Positions 41,401-54,500 of a stretch of 64,000 bases of DNA are shown one piece after another; within the stretch, counting starts at the first letter, position 1, and the number at the start of each line of letters is the position of its first letter. The notes below the pieces were generated by a model. It saw only the letters and a list, made by a program, of their open reading frames with translations. It was not told the DNA's origin and ran no database searches. The translations under genes were made by a program, and so were the position numbers. Source of the DNA: Nemertoderma westbladi (Eukaryota; Xenacoelomorpha; Nemertodermatida; Nemertodermatidae); NCBI GenBank assembly GCA_032718475.1, contig JAUCBJ010009062.1:1-64000 (forward strand), in the 5' to 3' direction.

Positions 41401-43430
41401 AGTTAGTAATCGCATAAGGTTTGTTTGTAAGGATGCAGTTAGTAATCGCATAAGGTGCGTTTGTAAGGATGCAGTTAGTAATCGCATACGGTGTGTTTGT
41501 AAGGATGCAGTTCAGTGATAGGAATCGCATAAGGTGTGTTTGTAAGGATGCAGTTAGTAATCGCATAAGGTGCGTTTGTAAGGATGCAGTTCAGTGATAG
41601 TAATCGCATAAGGTGCGTTTGTAAGGATGCAGTTAGTAATCGCATAAGGTGTGTTTGTAAGGATGCAGTTAGTAATCGCATAAGGTTTGTTTGTAAGGAT
41701 GCAGTTAGTAATCGCATAAGGTGCGTTTGTAAGGATGCAGTTAGTAATCGCATAAGGTGTGTTTGTAAGGATGCAGTTCAGTGATAGTAATCGCATAAGG
41801 TGCGTTTGTAAGGATGCAGTTAGTAATCGCATAAGGTGCGTTTGTAAGGATGCAGTTCAGTGATAGTAATCGCATAAGGTGCGTTTGTAAGGATGCAGTT
41901 AGTAATCGCATAAGGTGTGTTTGTAAGGATGCAGTTCAGTGATAGTAATCGCATAAGGTGTGTTTGTAAGGATGCAGTTAGTAATCGCATAAGGTGCGTT
42001 TGTAAGGATGCAGTTCAGTGATAGTAATCGCATAAGGTGCGTTTGTAAGGATGCAGTTCAGTGATAGTAATCGCATAAGGTGCGTTTGTAAGGATGCAGT
42101 TAGTAATCGCATAAGGTGTGTTTGTAAGGATGCAGTTAGTAATCGCATAAGGTGTGTTTGTAAGGATGCAGTTCAGTGATAGTAATAGCATAAGGTGCGT
42201 TTGTAAGGATGCAGTTCAGTGATAGTAATCGCATAAGGTGTGTTTGTAAGGATGCAGTTAGTAATCGCATACGGTGTGTTTGTAAGGATGCAGTTCAGTG
42301 ATAGGAATCGCATAAGGTGTGTTTGTAAGGATGCAGTTCAGTGATAGGAATCGCATAAGGTGCGTTTGTATGGATGCAGTTAGTAATCGCATAAGGTGCG
42401 TTTGTAAGGATGCAGTTCAGTGATAGTAATCGCATAAGGTGCGTTTGTAAGGATGCAGTTAGTAATCGCATAAGGTGTGTTTGTAAGGATGCAGTTAGTA
42501 ATCGCATAAGGTTTGTTTGTAAGGATGCAGTTAGTAATCGCATAAGGTGCGTTTGTAAGGATGCAGTTAGTAATCGCATACGGTGTGTTTGTAAGGATGC
42601 AGTTCAGTGATAGGAATCGCATAAGGTGTGTTTGTAAGGATGCAGTTAGTAATCGCATAAGGTGCGTTTGTAAGGATGCAGTTCAGTGATAGTAATCGCA
42701 TAAGGTGCGTTTGTAAGGATGCAGTTAGTAATCGCATAAGGTGTGTTTGTAAGGATGCAGTTAGTAATCGCATAAGGTTTGTTTGTAAGGATGCAGTTAG
42801 TAATCGCATAAGGTGCGTTTGTAAGGATGCAGTTAGTAATCGCATAAGGTGTGTTTGTAAGGATGCAGTTCAGTGATAGTAATCGCATAAGGTGCGTTTG
42901 TAAGGATGCAGTTAGTAATCGCATAAGGTGCGTTTGTAAGGATGCAGTTCAGTGATAGTAATCGCATAAGGTGCGTTTGTAAGGATGCAGTTAGTAATCG
43001 CATAAGGTGTGTTTGTAAGGATGCAGTTCAGTGATAGTAATCGCATAAGGTGTGTTTGTAAGGATGCAGTTAGTAATCGCATAAGGTGCGTTTGTAAGGA
43101 TGCAGTTCAGTGATAGTAATCGCATAAGGTGCGTTTGTAAGGATGCAGTTCAGTGATAGTAATCGCATAAGGTGCGTTTGTAAGGATGCAGTTAGTAATC
43201 GCATAAGGTGTGTTTGTAAGGATGCAGTTAGTAATCGCATAAGGTGTGTTTGTAAGGATGCAGTTCAGTGATAGTAATAGCATAAGGTGCGTTTGTAAGG
43301 ATGCAGTTCAGTGATAGTAATCGCATAAGGTGTGTTTGTAAGGATGCAGTTAGTAATCGCATACGGTGTGTTTGTAAGGATGCAGTTCAGTGATAGGAAT
43401 CGCATAAGGTGTGTTTGTAAGGATGCAGTT
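38440..43430 (+). repeat. Higher-order repeat zone in the 36/43-bp array
   Basis: The order of 36- and 43-bp units and their variants repeats at an offset of 2,127 bp (for example 38708-39094 with 40835-41221, and 40168-40452 with 42295-42579) and at 1,092 bp (41475-42337 with 42567-43429). The left limit of the 2,127-bp homology is near 38440, where a 36-bp unit is replaced by a 43-bp unit. A block of about 1.09 kb therefore occurs at about 39.35, 41.48 and 42.57 kb, and once more at 49.62 kb. Confidence 0.85.
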
Positions 43431-46400
43431 AGTAATCGCATAAGGTGCGTTTGTAAGGATGCAGTTCAGTGATAGGAATCGCATAAGGTGTGTTTGTAAG
43501 GATGCAGTTAGTAATCGCATAAGGTGCGTTTGTAAGGATGCAGTTCAGTGATAGGAATCGCATAAGGTGTGTTTGTAAGGATGCAGTTAGTAATCGCATA
43601 CGGTGCGTTTGTAAGGATGCAGTTAGTAATCGCATAAGGTGTGTTTGTAAGGATGCAGTTAGTAATCGCATAAGGTGCGTTTGTAAGGATGCAGTTAGTA
43701 ATCGCATAAGGTGTGTTTGTAAGGATGCAGTTAGTAATCGCATAAGGTGCGTTTGTAAGGATGCAGTTAGTAATCGCATAAGGTGTGTTTGTAAGGATGC
43801 AGTTCAGTGATAGTAATAGCATAAGGTGCGTTTGTAAGGATGCAGTTCAGTGATAGTAATCGCATAAGGTGTGTTTGTAAGGATGCAGTTAGTAATCGCA
43901 TAAGGTGCGTTTGTAAGGATGCAGTTAGTAATCGCATAAGGTGTGTTTGTAAGGATGCAGTTAGTAATCGCATAAGGTGCGTTTGTAAGGATGCAGTTAG
44001 TAATCGCATAAGGTGCGTTTGTAAGGATGCAGTTAGTAATCGCATAAGGTGTGTTTGTAAGGATGCAGTTCAGTGATAGTAATAGCATAAGGTGCGTTTG
44101 TAAGGATGCAGTTCAGTGATAGTAATCGCATAAGGTGTGTTTGTAAGGATGCAGTTAGTAATCGCATAAGGTGTGTTTGTAAGGATGCAGCTAGTAATCG
44201 CATAAGGTGTGTTTGTAAGGATGCAGTTAGTAATCGCATAAGGTGTGTTTGTAAGGATGCAGTTAGTAATCGCATACGGTGTGTTTGTAAGGATGCAGTT
44301 AGTAATCGCATAAGGTGTGTTTGTAAGGATGCAGTTAGTAATCGCATAAGGTGTGTTTGTAAGGATGCAGTTAGTAATCGCATAAGGTGTGTTTGTAAGG
44401 ATGCAGTTAGTAATCGCATAAGGTGTGTTTGTAAGGATGCAGTTCAGTGATAGTAATCGCATAAGGTGCGTTTGTAAGGATGCAGTTCAGTGATAGTAAT
44501 CGCATAAGGTGTGTTTGTAAGGATGCAGTTAGTAATCGCATACGGTGTGTTTGTAAGGATGCAGTTAGTAATCGCATAAGGTGTGTTTGTAAGGATGCAG
44601 TTAGTAATCGCATAAGGTGTGTTTGTAAGGATGCAGTTCAGTGATAGTAATCGCATAAGGTGCGTTTGTAAGGATGCAGTTCAGTGATAGTAATCGCATA
44701 AGGTGTGTTTGTAAGGATGCAGTTAGTAATCGCATAAGGTGTGTTTGTAAGGATGCAGTTCAGTGATAGTAATCGCATAAGGTGCGTTTGTAAGGATGCA
44801 GTTCAGTGACTCCAGTAATCGCATACGGTGCGTTTGTAAGGATGCAGTTAGTAATCGCATAAGGTGTGTTTGTAAGGATGCAGTTCAGTGATAGTAATAG
44901 CATAAGGTGCGTTTGTAAGGATGCAGTTCAGTGATAGTAATCGCATAAGGTGTGTTTGTAAGGATGCAGTTAGTAATCGCATAAGGTGCGTTTGTAAGGA
45001 TGCAGTTCAGTGATAGTAATCGCATAAGGTGCGTTTGTAAGGATGCAGTTAGTAATCGCATAAGGTGTGTTTGTAAGGATGCAGTTCAGTGATAGTAATC
45101 GCATAAGGTGTGTTTGTAAGGATGCAGTTCAGTGATAGTAATCGCATAAGGTGTGTTTGTAAGGATGCAGTTAGTAATCGCATAAGGTGTGTTTGTAAGG
45201 ATGCAGTTCAGTGATAGTAATAGCATAAGGTGCGTTTGTAAGGATGCAGTTCAGTGATAGTAATCGCATAAGGTGTGTTTGTAAGGATGCAGTTAGTAAT
45301 CGCATAAGGTGTGTTTGTAAGGATGCAGTTCAGTGATAGTAATAGCATAAGGTGCGTTTGTAAGGATGCAGTTCAGTGATAGTAATCGCATAAGGTGTGT
45401 TTGTAAGGATGCAGTTAGTAATCGCATAAGGTGTGTTTGTAAGGATGCAGTTCAGTGATAGTAATCGCATAAGGTGCGTTTGTAAGGATGCAGTTCAGTG
45501 ATAGTAATCGCATAAGGTGTGTTTGTAAGGATGCAGTTAGTAATCGCATAAGGTGTGTTTGTAAGGATGCAGTTCAGTGATAGTAATAGCATAAGGTGCG
45601 TTTGTAAGGATGCAGTTCAGTGACTCCAGTAATCGCATAAGGTGCGTTTGTAAGGATGCAGTTCAGTGACTCCAGTAATCGCATAAGGTGTGTTTGTAAG
45701 GATGCAGTTAGTAATCGCATAAGGTGTGTTTGTAAGGATGCAGTTCAGTGATAGTAATAGCATAAGGTGCGTTTGTAAGGATGCAGTTCAGTGATAGTAA
45801 TCGCATAAGGTGTGTTTGTAAGGATGCAGTTCAGTGATAGTAATCGCATAAGGTGCGTTTGTAAGGATGCAGTTAGTAATCGCATACGGTGTGTTTGTAA
45901 GGATGCAGTTAGTAATCGCATAAGGTGCGTTTGTAAGGATGCAGTTAGTAATCGCATACGGTGTGTTTGTAAGGATGCAGTTAGTAATCGCATAAGGTGC
46001 GTTTGTAAGGATGCAGTTAGTAATCGCATAAGGTGTGTTTGTAAGGATGCAGTTAGTAATCGCATAAGGTGTGTTTGTAAGGATGCAGTTCAGTGATAGT
46101 AATAGCATAAGGTGTGTTTGTAAGGATGCAGTTAGTAATCGCATAAGGTGCGTTTGTAAGGATGCAGTTAGTAATCGCATAAGGTGTGTTTGTAAGGATG
46201 CAGTTAGTAATCGCATAAGGTGTGTTTGTAAGGATGCAGTTCAGTGATAGTAATCGCATAAGGTGTGTTTGTAAGGATGCAGTTCAGTGATAGTAATCGC
46301 ATAAGGTGTGTTTGTAAGGATGCAGTTAGTAATCGCATACGGTGTGTTTGTAAGGATGCAGTTAGTAATCGCATAAGGTGTGTTTGTAAGGATGCAGTTA

Positions 46401-49049
46401 GTAATCGCATACGGTGTGTTTGTAAGGATGCAGTTAGTAATCGCATAAGGTGTGTTTGTAAGGATGCAGTTAGTAATCGCATAAGGTGTGTTTGTAAGGA
46501 TGCAGTTAGTAATCGCATAAGGTGTGTTTGTAAGGATGCAGTTAGTAATCGCATAAGGTGTGTTTGTAAGGATGCAGTTCAGTGATAGTAATCGCATAAG
46601 GTGCGTTTGTAAGGATGCAGTTCAGTGATAGTAATCGCATAAGGTGTGTTTGTAAGGATGCAGTTAGTAATCGCATACGGTGTGTTTGTAAGGATGCAGT
46701 TAGTAATCGCATAAGGTGTGTTTGTAAGGATGCAGTTAGTAATCGCATAAGGTGTGTTTGTAAGGATGCAGTTCAGTGATAGTAATCGCATAAGGTGCGT
46801 TTGTAAGGATGCAGTTCAGTGATAGTAATCGCATAAGGTGTGTTTGTAAGGATGCAGTTAGTAATCGCATAAGGTGTGTTTGTAAGGATGCAGTTCAGTG
46901 ATAGTAATCGCATAAGGTGCGTTTGTAAGGATGCAGTTCAGTGACTCCAGTAATCGCATACGGTGCGTTTGTAAGGATGCAGTTAGTAATCGCATAAGGT
47001 GTGTTTGTAAGGATGCAGTTCAGTGATAGTAATAGCATAAGGTGCGTTTGTAAGGATGCAGTTCAGTGATAGTAATCGCATAAGGTGTGTTTGTAAGGAT
47101 GCAGTTAGTAATCGCATAAGGTGCGTTTGTAAGGATGCAGTTCAGTGATAGTAATCGCATAAGGTGCGTTTGTAAGGATGCAGTTAGTAATCGCATAAGG
47201 TGTGTTTGTAAGGATGCAGTTCAGTGATAGTAATCGCATAAGGTGTGTTTGTAAGGATGCAGTTAGTAATCGCATACGGTGTGTTTGTAAGGATGCAGTT
47301 AGTAATCGCATAAGGTGTGTTTGTAAGGATGCAGTTAGTAATCGCATAAGGTGTGTTTGTAAGGATGCAGTTCAGTGATAGTAATCGCATAAGGTGCGTT
47401 TGTAAGGATGCAGTTCAGTGATAGTAATCGCATAAGGTGTGTTTGTAAGGATGCAGTTAGTAATCGCATAAGGTGTGTTTGTAAGGATGCAGTTCAGTGA
47501 TAGTAATCGCATAAGGTGCGTTTGTAAGGATGCAGTTCAGTGACTCCAGTAATCGCATACGGTGCGTTTGTAAGGATGCAGTTAGTAATCGCATAAGGTG
47601 TGTTTGTAAGGATGCAGTTCAGTGATAGTAATAGCATAAGGTGCGTTTGTAAGGATGCAGTTCAGTGATAGTAATCGCATAAGGTGTGTTTGTAAGGATG
47701 CAGTTAGTAATCGCATAAGGTGCGTTTGTAAGGATGCAGTTCAGTGATAGTAATCGCATAAGGTGCGTTTGTAAGGATGCAGTTAGTAATCGCATAAGGT
47801 GTGTTTGTAAGGATGCAGTTCAGTGATAGTAATCGCATAAGGTGTGTTTGTAAGGATGCAGTTCAGTGATAGTAATCGCATAAGGTGTGTTTGTAAGGAT
47901 GCAGTTAGTAATCGCATACGGTGTGTTTGTAAGGATGCAGTTAGTAATCGCATAAGGTGTGTTTGTAAGGATGCAGTTAGTAATCGCATAAGGTGTGTTT
48001 GTAAGGATGCAGTTAGTAATCGCATAAGGTGTGTTTGTAAGGATGCAGTTAGTAATCGCATAAGGTGTGTTTGTAAGGATGCAGTTCAGTGATAGTAATC
48101 GCATAAGGTGCGTTTGTAAGGATGCAGTTCAGTGATAGTAATCGCATAAGGTGTGTTTGTAAGGATGCAGTTAGTAATCGCATACGGTGTGTTTGTAAGG
48201 ATGCAGTTAGTAATCGCATAAGGTGTGTTTGTAAGGATGCAGTTAGTAATCGCATAAGGTGTGTTTGTAAGGATGCAGTTCAGTGATAGTAATCGCATAA
48301 GGTGCGTTTGTAAGGATGCAGTTCAGTGATAGTAATCGCATAAGGTGTGTTTGTAAGGATGCAGTTAGTAATCGCATAAGGTGTGTTTGTAAGGATGCAG
48401 TTCAGTGATAGTAATCGCATAAGGTGCGTTTGTAAGGATGCAGTTCAGTGACTCCAGTAATCGCATACGGTGCGTTTGTAAGGATGCAGTTAGTAATCGC
48501 ATAAGGTGTGTTTGTAAGGATGCAGTTCAGTGATAGTAATAGCATAAGGTGCGTTTGTAAGGATGCAGTTCAGTGATAGTAATCGCATAAGGTGTGTTTG
48601 TAAGGATGCAGTTAGTAATCGCATAAGGTGCGTTTGTAAGGATGCAGTTCAGTGATAGTAATCGCATAAGGTGCGTTTGTAAGGATGCAGTTAGTAATCG
48701 CATAAGGTGTGTTTGTAAGGATGCAGTTCAGTGATAGTAATCGCATAAGGTGTGTTTGTAAGGATGCAGTTCAGTGATAGTAATCGCATAAGGTGTGTTT
48801 GTAAGGATGCAGTTAGTAATCGCATAAGGTGTGTTTGTAAGGATGCAGTTCAGTGATAGTAATAGCATAAGGTGCGTTTGTAAGGATGCAGTTCAGTGAT
48901 AGTAATCGCATAAGGTGTGTTTGTAAGGATGCAGTTAGTAATCGCATAAGGTGTGTTTGTAAGGATGCAGTTCAGTGATAGTAATAGCATAAGGTGCGTT
49001 TGTAAGGATGCAGTTCAGTGATAGGAATCGCATAAGGTGTGTTTGTAAG

Positions 49050-52000
49050 GATGCAGTTAGTAATCGCATAAGGTGCGTTTGTAAGGATGCAGTTCAGTGA
49101 TAGTAATCGCATAAGGTGCGTTTGTAAGGATGCAGTTAGTAATCGCAAAAGGTGTGTTTGTAAGGATGCAGTTAGTAATCGCATAAGGTTTGTTTGTAAG
49201 GATGCAGTTAGTAATCGCATAAGGTGCGTTTGTAAGGATGCAGTTAGTAATCGCATAAGGTGTGTTTGTAAGGATGCAGTTAGTAATCGCATAAGGTGCG
49301 TTTGTAAGGATGCAGTTAGTAATCGCATAAGGTGCGTTTGTAAGGATGCAGTTAGTAATCGCATACGGTGTGTTTGTAAGGATGCAGTTCAGTGATAGGA
49401 ATCGCATAAGGTGCGTTTGTATGGATGCAGTTAGTAATCGCATAAGGTGCGTTTGTAAGGATGCAGTTCAGTGATAGTAATCGCATAAGGTGCGTTTGTA
49501 AGGATGCAGTTAGTAATCGCATAAGGTGTGTTTGTAAGGATGCAGTTAGTAATCGCATAAGGTTTGTTTGTAAGGATGCAGTTAGTAATCGCATAAGGTG
49601 CGTTTGTAAGGATGCAGTTAGTAATCGCATACGGTGTGTTTGTAAGGATGCAGTTCAGTGATAGGAATCGCATAAGGTGTGTTTGTAAGGATGCAGTTAG
49701 TAATCGCATAAGGTGCGTTTGTAAGGATGCAGTTCAGTGATAGTAATCGCATAAGGTGCGTTTGTAAGGATGCAGTTAGTAATCGCATAAGGTGTGTTTG
49801 TAAGGATGCAGTTAGTAATCGCATAAGGTTTGTTTGTAAGGATGCAGTTAGTAATCGCATAAGGTGCGTTTGTAAGGATGCAGTTAGTAATCGCATAAGG
49901 TGTGTTTGTAAGGATGCAGTTCAGTGATAGTAATCGCATAAGGTGCGTTTGTAAGGATGCAGTTAGTAATCGCATAAGGTGCGTTTGTAAGGATGCAGTT
50001 CAGTGATAGTAATCGCATAAGGTGCGTTTGTAAGGATGCAGTTAGTAATCGCATAAGGTGTGTTTGTAAGGATGCAGTTCAGTGAAAGTAATCGCATAAG
50101 GTGTGTTTGTAAGGATGCAGTTAGTAATCGCATAAGGTACGTTTGTAAGGATGCAGTTCAGTGATAGTAATCGCATAAGGTGCGTTTGTAAGGATGCAGT
50201 TCAGTGATAGTAATCGCATAAGGTGCGTTTGTAAGGATGCAGTTAGTAATCGCATAAGGTGTGTTTGTAAGGATGCAGTTAGTAATCGCATAAGGTGTGT
50301 TTGTAAGGATGCAGTTCAGTGATAGTAATAGCATAAGGTGCGTTTGTAAGGATGCAGTTCAGTGATAGTAATCGCATAAGGTGTGTTTGTAAGGATGCAG
50401 TTAGTAATCGCATACGGTGTGTTTGTAAGGATGCAGTTCAGTGATAGGAATCGCATAAGGTGTGTTTGTAAGGATGCAGTTAGTAATCGCATAAGGTGCG
50501 TTTGTAAGGATGCAGTTCAGTGATAGGAATCGCATAAGGTGTGTTTGTAAGGATGCAGTTAGTAATCGCATAAGGTGCGTTTGTAAGGATGCAGTTCAGT
50601 GATAGGAATCGCATAAGGTGTGTTTGTAAGGATGCAGTTAGTAATCGCATACGGTGCGTTTGTAAGGATGCAGTTAGTAATCGCATAAGGTGTGTTTGTA
50701 AGGATGCAGTTAGTAATCGCATAAGGTGCGTTTGTAAGGATGCAGTTAGTAATCGCATAAGGTGTGTTTGTAAGGATGCAGTTAGTAATCGCATAAGGTG
50801 CGTTTGTAAGGATGCAGTTAGTAATCGCATAAGGTGTGTTTGTAAGGATGCAGTTCAGTGATAGTAATAGCATAAGGTGCGTTTGTAAGGATGCAGTTCA
50901 GTGATAGTAATCGCATAAGGTGTGTTTGTAAGGATGCAGTTAGTAATCGCATAAGGTGCGTTTGTAAGGATGCAGTTAGTAATCGCATAAGGTGTGTTTG
51001 TAAGGATGCAGTTCAGTGATAGTAATAGCATAAGGTGCGTTTGTAAGGATGCAGTTCAGTGATAGTAATCGCATAAGGTGTGTTTGTAAGGATGCAGTTA
51101 GTAATCGCATACGGTGTGTTTGTAAGGATGCAGTTAGTAATCGCATAAGGTGTGTTTGTAAGGATGCAGTTAGTAATCGCATACGGTGTGTTTGTAAGGA
51201 TGCAGTTAGTAATCGCATAAGGTGTGTTTGTAAGGATGCAGTTAGTAATCGCATAAGGTGTGTTTGTAAGGATGCAGTTAGTAATCGCATAAGGTGTGTT
51301 TGTAAGGATGCAGTTAGTAATCGCATAAGGTGTGTTTGTAAGGATGCAGTTCAGTGATAGTAATCGCATAAGGTGCGTTTGTAAGGATGCAGTTCAGTGA
51401 TAGTAATCGCATAAGGTGTGTTTGTAAGGATGCAGTTAGTAATCGCATACGGTGTGTTTGTAAGGATGCAGTTAGTAATCGCATAAGGTGTGTTTGTAAG
51501 GATGCAGTTAGTAATCGCATAAGGTGTGTTTGTAAGGATGCAGTTCAGTGATAGTAATCGCATAAGGTGCGTTTGTAAGGATGCAGTTCAGTGATAGTAA
51601 TCGCATAAGGTGTGTTTGTAAGGATGCAGTTAGTAATCGCATAAGGTGTGTTTGTAAGGATGCAGTTCAGTGATAGTAATCGCATAAGGTGCGTTTGTAA
51701 GGATGCAGTTCAGTGACTCCAGTAATCGCATACGGTGCGTTTGTAAGGATGCAGTTAGTAATCGCATAAGGTGTGTTTGTAAGGATGCAGTTAGTAATCG
51801 CATAAGGTGTGTTTGTAAGGATGCAGTTCAGTGATAGTAATAGCATAAGGTGCGTTTGTAAGGATGCAGTTCAGTGATAGTAATCGCATAAGGTGTGTTT
51901 GTAAGGATGCAGTTAGTAATCGCATAAGGTGCGTTTGTAAGGATGCAGTTCAGTGATAGTAATCGCATAAGGTGCGTTTGTAAGGATGCAGTTAGTAATC

Positions 52001-53195
52001 GCATAAGGTGTGTTTGTAAGGATGCAGTTCAGTGATAGTAATCGCATAAGGTGTGTTTGTAAGGATGCAGTTCAGTGATAGTAATCGCATAAGGTGTGTT
52101 TGTAAGGATGCAGTTAGTAATCGCATAAGGTGTGTTTGTAAGGATGCAGTTCAGTGATAGTAATAGCATAAGGTGCGTTTGTAAGGATGCAGTTCAGTGA
52201 TAGTAATCGCATAAGGTGTGTTTGTAAGGATGCAGTTAGTAATCGCATAAGGTGTGTTTGTAAGGATGCAGTTCAGTGATAGTAATAGCATAAGGTGCGT
52301 TTGTAAGGATGCAGTTCAGTGATAGTAATCGCATAAGGTGTGTTTGTAAGGATGCAGTTAGTAATCGCATAAGGTGTGTTTGTAAGGATGCAGTTCAGTG
52401 ATAGTAATCGCATAAGGTGCGTTTGTAAGGATGCAGTTCAGTGATAGTAATCGCATAAGGTGTGTTTGTAAGGATGCAGTTAGTAATCGCATAAGGTGTG
52501 TTTGTAAGGATGCAGTTCAGTGATAGTAATAGCATAAGGTGCGTTTGTAAGGATGCAGTTCAGTGACTCCAGTAATCGCATAAGGTGCGTTTGTAAGGAT
52601 GCAGTTCAGTGACTCCAGTAATCGCATAAGGTGTGTTTGTAAGGATGCAGTTAGTAATCGCATAAGGTGTGTTTGTAAGGATGCAGTTCAGTGATAGTAA
52701 TAGCATAAGGTGCGTTTGTAAGGATGCAGTTCAGTGATAGTAATCGCATAAGGTGTGTTTGTAAGGATGCAGTTCAGTGATAGTAATCGCATAAGGTGCG
52801 TTTGTAAGGATGCAGTTAGTAATCGCATACGGTGTGTTTGTAAGGATGCAGTTAGTAATCGCATAAGGTGTGTTTGTAAGGATGCAGTTAGTAATCGCAT
52901 AAGGTGCGTTTGTAAGGATGCAGTTAGTAATCGCATACGGTGTGTTTGTAAGGATGCAGTTAGTAATCGCATAAGGTGCGTTTGTAAGGATGCAGTTAGT
53001 AATCGCATAAGGTGTGTTTGTAAGGATGCAGTTAGTAATCGCATAAGGTGTGTTTGTAAGGATGCAGTTCAGTGATAGTAATAGCATAAGGTGTGTTTGT
53101 AAGGATGCAGTTAGTAATCGCATAAGGTGCGTTTGTAAGGATGCAGTTAGTAATCGCATAAGGTGTGTTTGTAAGGATGCAGTTAGTAATCGCAT
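49050..53195 (+). repeat. Duplicated segment within the 36/43-bp array
   Basis: The unit-variant order here matches about 42.5-46.2 kb. Offsets are 7,051 bp (42567-43822 with 49618-50873), then 6,907 bp (44407-44656 with 51314-51563), then 6,943 bp (45745 with 52688). The offset changes are 144 and 36 bp, exact multiples of the 36-bp unit, so whole units were lost and gained after duplication. The left part (about 49.05-49.98 kb) also matches 40.9-41.8 kb at 8,143 bp. Confidence 0.8.
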
Positions 53196-53220
53196 AAGGT
53201 GTGTTTGTAAGGATGCAGTT

Positions 53221-54500
53221 CAGTGATAGTAATCGCATAAAGTGTGTTTGTAAGGATGCAGTTAGTAATCGCATAAGGTGTGTTTGTAAGGATGCAGTTA
53301 GTAATCGCATAAGGTGTGTTTGTAAGGATGCAGTTCAGTGATAGTAATCGCATAAAGTGTGTTTGTAAGGATGCAGTTAGTAATCGCATAAGGTGTGTTT
53401 GTAAGGATGCAGTTCAGTGATAGTAATCGCATAAAGTGTGTTTGTAAGGATGCAGTTAGTAATCGCATAAGGTGTGTTTGTAAGGATGCAGTTAGTAATC
53501 GCATAAGGTGCGTTTGTAAGGATGCAGTTAGTAATCGCATAAGGTGTGTTTGTAAGGATGCAGTTCAGTGATAGTAATCGCATAAAGTGTGTTTGTAAGG
53601 ATGCAGTTAGTAATCGCATAAGGTGTGTTTGTAAGGATGCAGTTAGTAATCGCATAAGGTGTGTTTGTAAGGATGCAGTTAGTAATCGCATAAGGTGTGT
53701 TTGTAAGGATGCAGTTCAGTGATAGTAATCGCATAAAGTGTGTTTGTAAGGATGCAGTTAGTAATCGCATAAGGTGTGTTTGTAAGGATGCAGTTCAGTG
53801 ATAGTAATCGCATAAAGTGTGTTTGTAAGGATGCAGTTAGTAATCGCATAAGGTGTGTTTGTAAGGATGCAGTTAGTAATCGCATAAGGTGCGTTTGTAA
53901 GGATGCAGTTAGTAATCGCATAAGGTGTGTTTGTAAGGATGCAGTTAGTAATCGCATAAGGTGTGTTTGTAAGGATGCAGTTCAGTGATAGTAATCGCAT
54001 AAAGTGTGTTTGTAAGGATGCAGTTAGTAATCGCATAAGGTGTGTTTGTAAGGATGCAGTTCAGTGATAGTAATCGCATAAAGTGTGTTTGTAAGGATGC
54101 AGTTAGTAATCGCATAAGGTGTGTTTGTAAGGATGCAGTTAGTAATCGCATAAGGTGCGTTTGTAAGGATGCAGTTAGTAATCGCATACGGTGTGTTTGT
54201 AAGGATGCAGTTAGTAATCGCATAAGGTGCGTTTGTAAGGATGCAGTTAGTAATCGCATAAGGTGTGTTTGTAAGGATGCAGTTAGTAATCGCATAAGGT
54301 GTGTTTGTAAGGATGCAGTTCAGTGATAGTAATAGCATAAGGTGTGTTTGTAAGGATGCAGTTAGTAATCGCATAAGGTGCGTTTGTAAGGATGCAGTTA
54401 GTAATCGCATAAGGTGTGTTTGTAAGGATGCAGTTAGTAATCGCATAAGGTGTGTTTGTAAGGATGCAGTTCAGTGATAGTAATCGCATAAAGTGTGTTT
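53221..54500 (+). repeat. Sub-array marked by the ATAAAGTGTG variant
   Basis: The G-to-A variant CATAAAGTGTG occurs repeatedly between about 53238 and 54495, always in the unit right after a 43-bp spacer, and I saw it nowhere else in the array. The variant was spread by local duplication of a composite 43-plus-36-bp block. Confidence 0.8.
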
